DNA from: Rhizobium rhododendri
GTDB taxonomy: Bacteria; Pseudomonadota; Alphaproteobacteria; Rhizobiales; Rhizobiaceae
NCBI RefSeq assembly: GCF_007000325.2
Contig: NZ_CP117267.1
Span: forward strand, 2,294,001 to 2,358,000
Reading direction: 5' to 3'
DNA length: 64,000 nucleotides
Shown here piece after piece: positions 60,064-64,000 of the stretch. The translations under genes and the position numbers were made by a program. A model generated the notes under the pieces. It was not told the DNA's origin, made no database searches, and worked only from the letters and a program-made list of their open reading frames with translations. Positions within the stretch are counted from its first letter, which is position 1; each line of letters starts with the position of its first letter.

Positions 60064-63000
60064 ATGGCATCCGACCTCGACCGTAGTTTCCAGACATCCC
60101 GTCGCGAAGATCTTGGCCTTACGACGATCGGCAATCCGGCCGGCCTCTCGGTATCGGCGCTTGCCAGTGGCGCACTGTTTGCCATCGAGCATCGCGACGC
60201 CGCAGGCGTGCAGGTGATGATCAATCAGGTGCTGGGCTCACCTATCTATGGCGGCATCGGCCGGCTTTATTTGAGAACCGGCGGCCCCGATCCGGTGTTG
60301 GCCGAGATCGTCGGCCCGCGCGCAAAGGTTCGCTTCGCCAGCAGCGACAGCGCATTCTCATGGACCGGCGAAACCGGCGGCATCCGTCACCGCGTCCGCC
60401 TCGAGTTGCACCCAGCCGAGCCGATCTGGCTTTGGCGCGTCTCGCTGGAAAACACCCGCTCTGAACCCGTCGATGCCGACGTCGTGCTGGTCCAGGATAT
60501 CGGGCTCGGCGACCGCGGGTTTCTGATGAATAGCGAAGCCTACGCCTCGCAATATATCGACCACCACGTCGCGACGCATGAGCGCTTCGGCCCGGTGATC
60601 ATGAACCGCCAGAACCTCAAGCAGGGCGGCGGCCACATACCGTGGCTGGCACAGGGTTGCCTCGAAGGAGCCGCGGCCTTTGCCACCGATGCGATCCAGC
60701 TCGTCGATACCCGCAGGCCGGACGGACAGCTCGTGCCCGCCTTCGGGGTGGCCCTGCCGAGCGAACGGCGCCAGCACGAGGTCGCCTGCCCGGCGCTCCA
60801 GTCGCCACCGATGTCGCTTGCGCCCTCAGCCTCCGGCAGCGCGACGTTCTTCGGCCTGTTTGTCGCCGATCATCCGGAGGCATCGAGCGATGCCGATCTC
60901 GCACTCCTGGCACCGCTGGCGGATCTGCCAACCGCCACCACCGGTCCGCTCATTGAGGCGCCACCCGTGCGCAGCCTGGTGCAGGATGCGCTGCTGCTGG
61001 CGGCGGCGGCCCTCGACGACGCAGCCGTTGCCAATCTCTACCCAAACCGTGAGCTGGAGGAACGTGTGGACGGCAAGCTGCTATCGTTCTTCGTGCCCGG
61101 CGGTTTTCGGAACCGCCACGTGGTTTTGCTCGAAAAGGAGCTCCGTGTCGCGCGTCGCCATGGTGCTATCCTGCGCAGCGGACAGAGCATGCTGCCGGAC
61201 GACAACACGCTGGCGGCAACATGCTGGATGCAGGGCATCTTTGCCGCCCAGCTGACCATCGGCAACACCTCCTTCCACAAGCTGTTTTCCGTCTCGCGCG
61301 ATCCCTACAATCTCACCCGCAACAGCGGGTTGCGGATCATGGTCGATACCGGCTCCGGCTGGCAGCTGCTCGGCGTCCCCTCGGCATTCGACATGGGCCT
61401 CAGCGACTGCCGCTGGATCTACCGGCTGGCCGACCGCACCATCACTGTCTCGGCAGTTGCTGCCGGCGACGATCCCGCCATGCAGTGGACCATCGCCGTC
61501 GAAGGCCCGGCCTGCCGCTTCCTTGCCTACGGCCAGGTGACGCTCGGCGAGCGCGAATACGAGACGAGCGGGCGGATCACCCTCGATGCCGAAGCAAAGC
61601 AGGTCACCCTGCAGCCGGATCCGAACTGGCTCTGGGGGCAGCGCTACCCCGATGCCAGCTACCGGCTGGTGTCATCGACGAAAGACGCCGTCGATGTCGT
61701 CGGCGGAGATGAATTGCTCTATATCGACGGTGTCGCGCGGAACGGACCTTTCATCGCCCTCAGATCGCATGCGACGCAATCGCTGACCTTCGCCGTCGTT
61801 GGGTCGATGGTCGATGCCACCGAGGCCGAGCGCCTTGCCAGCCGATACAAGGCTGGCGTCTCCAAAGCCGCCATGCTCGACCCCGCAGACCGCTTCTGGA
61901 AACACGCGACACGCGGCCTCGAAATCACCGGCACCGGCCCGGATCTAGCAGCCCATGCGGCGATCCTGCCCTGGATGGCCCATGATGCCATCGTCCATAT
62001 TAGCGTGCCGCACGGGCTGGAGCAGTATACCGGCGCCGCCTGGGGTACGCGCGATGCCTGCCAGGGGCCGATCGAATTCCTGCTCTCCTACGAGCACGAT
62101 GCGGAAGCCAAGCAGGTCCTGAAGATCATCTTCGGCGAACAGTTCCGCGACCGGGGCGACTGGCCGCAATGGTTCATGTTCGAGCCCTACGCCAATATCC
62201 GCTCGAGCGAAGCCCATGGCGATATCGTCGTCTGGCCGCTGAAGGCGCTCTGCGACTATATCGAGGCCACCGGCGACCTCGGGTTCCTTAACGAGACCAC
62301 GGCCTGGCGCGATGATGGCAGCATGGAGCGGACGCCGGAGAAGGCATCGATCGCCGACCATGTCGAAAAACTGCTGGCGACAATCCGCACCCGCTTCATC
62401 CCCGGCACCAGCCTGATCCGCTATGGCGAAGGCGACTGGAACGATTCGCTTCAGCCGGCCGATCCGCACCTGCGCGACTGGATGGTCAGCAGCTGGACCG
62501 TGGCCCTTCTCTACGAGCAGATCGTCCGCTACGGCGCGATCATGGAAAGCATCGGCAAGATCGCCGAGGCAAGGCGGCTGAGGACCAGCGCAGCGGCGAT
62601 GCGCAGCGATTTCAACCGGCTGCTGATCCGCGATGGCATCGTCGCGGGCTATGCCATCTTCGATCCCGCCCACGACGGTGTCGAGCTACTGCTGCATCCG
62701 GAAGACCAGCGCACCGGCCTGCATTATTCGCTGATCTCCATGACCCAGCCGATGCTCGGCGGCCTGTTCACCGCAGACCAGCGCCACGATCACAAGGCTC
62801 TCATCCGCGACCACCTGCTGTTTCCGGACGGCACCCGCCTGATGGAAAAACCCGCCACCTATTCTGGGGGTCCCGAGACGCTCTTCCGCCGCGCCGAATC
62901 GTCGTCCTTCTTCGGACGTGAGATCGGCCTGATGTATGTGCACGCCCATCTGCGCTACTGCGAGACCCTGGTGCTCGACGAAGATGCCGATGGTCTCTGG

Positions 63001-63366
63001 CTGGCTCTGGCGCTCGCCAACCCGATTGCCGTCACCGACCGTCTTGCGCACGCATCCCTGCGCCAGCGTAACACCTATTTCAGCAGCAGCGATGCCGCAT
63101 TCCATGACCGCTACAGCGCAGCGCGCGAATGGGATGAGGTGAAGGCGGGCTCCATTGCCGTCGATGGCGGCTGGCGCATCTATTCGAGCGGCCCGGGCCT
63201 CTACACCAAAGGCCTGCTGCAAAACGTCTTCGGCTTTCAACGGAAAGCGGGCAAGCGTCTCGCGAAGCCGTTGATCTCGTCATCGATCAACGTCTCCCGT
63301 ATGACCCGGGAAGATATGCCATCGGATAGCGCCACTCAGGGTATCGAGACCTCAAAGCCGATATAA
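60064..63366 (+). CDS. GH94-type glycoside phosphorylase, probable 1,2-beta-oligoglucan phosphorylase
   Basis: Protein of 1100 residues. The C-terminal half has an (alpha/alpha)6 GH94 domain. EGDWNDSLQPADP carries the general acid Asp near residue 791, and WRDDGSMERTPEK and YSGGPETLFRRAE complete the site. The N-terminal half is a beta-sandwich region. This size and lack of glycosyltransferase or membrane domains differ from NdvB cyclic glucan synthase and match 1,2-beta-oligoglucan phosphorylases (about 1100 residues). It would turn 1,2-beta-glucan fragments and phosphate into glucose 1-phosphate. Its neighbour glmM also handles sugar phosphates, but it is transcribed from the other strand. 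Confidence 0.85.
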   Translation: MASDLDRSFQTSRREDLGLTTIGNPAGLSVSALASGALFAIEHRDAAGVQVMINQVLGSPIYGGIGRLYLRTGGPDPVLAEIVGPRAKVRFASSDSAFSWTGETGGIRHRVRLELHPAEPIWLWRVSLENTRSEPVDADVVLVQDIGLGDRGFLMNSEAYASQYIDHHVATHERFGPVIMNRQNLKQGGGHIPWLAQGCLEGAAAFATDAIQLVDTRRPDGQLVPAFGVALPSERRQHEVACPALQSPPMSLAPSASGSATFFGLFVADHPEASSDADLALLAPLADLPTATTGPLIEAPPVRSLVQDALLLAAAALDDAAVANLYPNRELEERVDGKLLSFFVPGGFRNRHVVLLEKELRVARRHGAILRSGQSMLPDDNTLAATCWMQGIFAAQLTIGNTSFHKLFSVSRDPYNLTRNSGLRIMVDTGSGWQLLGVPSAFDMGLSDCRWIYRLADRTITVSAVAAGDDPAMQWTIAVEGPACRFLAYGQVTLGEREYETSGRITLDAEAKQVTLQPDPNWLWGQRYPDASYRLVSSTKDAVDVVGGDELLYIDGVARNGPFIALRSHATQSLTFAVVGSMVDATEAERLASRYKAGVSKAAMLDPADRFWKHATRGLEITGTGPDLAAHAAILPWMAHDAIVHISVPHGLEQYTGAAWGTRDACQGPIEFLLSYEHDAEAKQVLKIIFGEQFRDRGDWPQWFMFEPYANIRSSEAHGDIVVWPLKALCDYIEATGDLGFLNETTAWRDDGSMERTPEKASIADHVEKLLATIRTRFIPGTSLIRYGEGDWNDSLQPADPHLRDWMVSSWTVALLYEQIVRYGAIMESIGKIAEARRLRTSAAAMRSDFNRLLIRDGIVAGYAIFDPAHDGVELLLHPEDQRTGLHYSLISMTQPMLGGLFTADQRHDHKALIRDHLLFPDGTRLMEKPATYSGGPETLFRRAESSSFFGREIGLMYVHAHLRYCETLVLDEDADGLWLALALANPIAVTDRLAHASLRQRNTYFSSSDAAFHDRYSAAREWDEVKAGSIAVDGGWRIYSSGPGLYTKGLLQNVFGFQRKAGKRLAKPLISSSINVSRMTREDMPSDSATQGIETSKPI

Positions 63367-63372
63367 TGAAAA

Positions 63373-63404
63373 AAGGTCCCGCCGGGAGAACTCGGCGGGA
63401 CCTT
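63373..63404 (-). terminator. Intrinsic terminator of glmM
   Basis: AAGGTCCCGCCG and CGGCGGGACCTT form a 12-bp perfect stem with an 8-base loop. On the minus strand, TTTTTT follows the stem, so it ends glmM transcription 12 bases after its stop. Confidence 0.92.
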
Positions 63405-63415
63405 GGTCTGCAACG

Positions 63416-64000
63416 TCAAGCGGCAGTCCGAACGTTCGAAATCACGCCGATCAGGTCGTTGACGATGCGCTCGACCTGAACGCGGTCGTCGCCCTCGGCC
63501 ATCACCCGGATCAGCGGTTCGGTTCCTGACGGGCGGATGACGAGGCGACCGTTGCGGGAAAGCTCGCTCTCCGCATCGGCAATCGCCTGCTTGACCTCGA
63601 TATTTTCCAACGGCCGGCCGCCGGTGATGCGCACGTTGCGCAGCAGCTGCGGCACAGGTTCGAAGCGGCGGCAGACTTCGCTGACCGGCTTGCCGGAACG
63701 CTTGGCACAGGCAAGGATCTGCAGAGCCGCGACCAGGCCATCGCCCGTCGTGCCATAATCCGACAGCACGATATGGCCCGACTGCTCGCCGCCGACGTTG
63801 AAGTCGTGCTGGCGCATGTGCTCGACGACATAGCGGTCGCCGACCTGCGTGCGGGCCAGCTCAAGACCCTTGTCGCCAAGGAAGCGCTCGAGCCCGAGGT
63901 TGGACATGACGGTGGCGACGATGCCTTTGCCGCGCAGGCGCTGGGTATCGGCCCAGCTCTCGGCAATGACAGCCATCAGCTGGTCGCCGTCGATGACCGA
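63416..64000 (-). CDS. glmM: Phosphoglucosamine mutase, C-terminal part (runs off window)
   Basis: C-terminal 194 residues of GlmM, which converts glucosamine-6-phosphate to glucosamine-1-phosphate for cell wall and lipid A synthesis. The frame is open to position 64000. [20 protein letters not shown] is the sugar-binding loop, and [17 protein letters not shown] is the phosphate-binding loop; both are typical of GlmM. The catalytic serine lies outside the window. The gene ends before a strong terminator. Confidence 0.97.
   Translation of the reverse strand, partial: SVIDGDQLMAVIAESWADTQRLRGKGIVATVMSNLGLERFLGDKGLELARTQVGDRYVVEHMRQHDFNVGGEQSGHIVLSDYGTTGDGLVAALQILACAKRSGKPVSEVCRRFEPVPQLLRNVRITGGRPLENIEVKQAIADAESELSRNGRLVIRPSGTEPLIRVMAEGDDRVQVERIVNDLIGVISNVRTAA

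Overview
The window is GC-rich, densely packed alphaproteobacterial DNA. Gene content and intergenic repeats suggest a member of the Rhizobiales, most likely Rhizobiaceae. Supporting signs are the many ABC importers, the 1,2-beta-glucan-type GH94 protein next to glmM, candidate EcfG-type promoters, the small membrane proteins, and mosaic palindromic repeats between genes. No rRNA, tRNA, CRISPR array or recognisable transposase was seen.

Region 1 (1-3.5 kb) holds an amino-acid ABC binding protein and permease, an ACS-family MFS transporter and a small orphan gene beside an AT-rich island.

Region 2 (3.8-33.3 kb) looks like one large catabolic locus. It has two MarR regulators, two paralogous FAD oxidoreductases, a cyclase-family hydrolase like isatin hydrolase, an MFS transporter and a two-subunit indolepyruvate-type 2-oxoacid oxidoreductase. 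It continues with a complete peptide-type ABC importer, a secreted VOC protein and a monooxygenase/old-yellow-enzyme fusion of the 2-aminobenzoyl-CoA monooxygenase/reductase type. An SDR, a crotonase, two acyl-CoA dehydrogenases, a hot-dog thioesterase, a Rid protein and a FadB/J-like fusion complete it. The best reading is degradation of an indolic compound through isatin and isatinate to anthraniloyl-CoA and then a beta-oxidation-like lower pathway. No CoA ligase is present, and the 2-oxoacid oxidoreductase could make the thioester directly. This pathway is inferred, not proven. A MntA/HepT-like pair sits inside the locus behind an imperfect 515-bp tandem duplication.

Region 3 (33.3-47 kb) is mixed metabolism: an adenylate/guanylate cyclase, an LLM flavin monooxygenase, OsmC, glycerate 2-kinase, gamma-glutamyltransferase, an MFS exporter, a fused VOC dioxygenase-esterase, and a fuconate dehydratase followed by a 2-hydroxyacid dehydrogenase.

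Region 4 (47-56 kb) has several small genes, a small membrane protein pair, a molybdenum aldehyde/xanthine dehydrogenase-type operon ending in a catalase-family gene, and a DUF763 gene whose conserved N-terminus lacks a normal start codon. Candidate EcfG-type promoters precede both the membrane pair and the molybdoenzyme operon.

Region 5 (56-64 kb) has a free methionine sulfoxide reductase-like GAF protein, a membrane protein, a secreted lyase-like gene broken by one in-frame stop, a Nudix hydrolase, a 1100-residue GH94-type phosphorylase and the C-terminal part of glmM.
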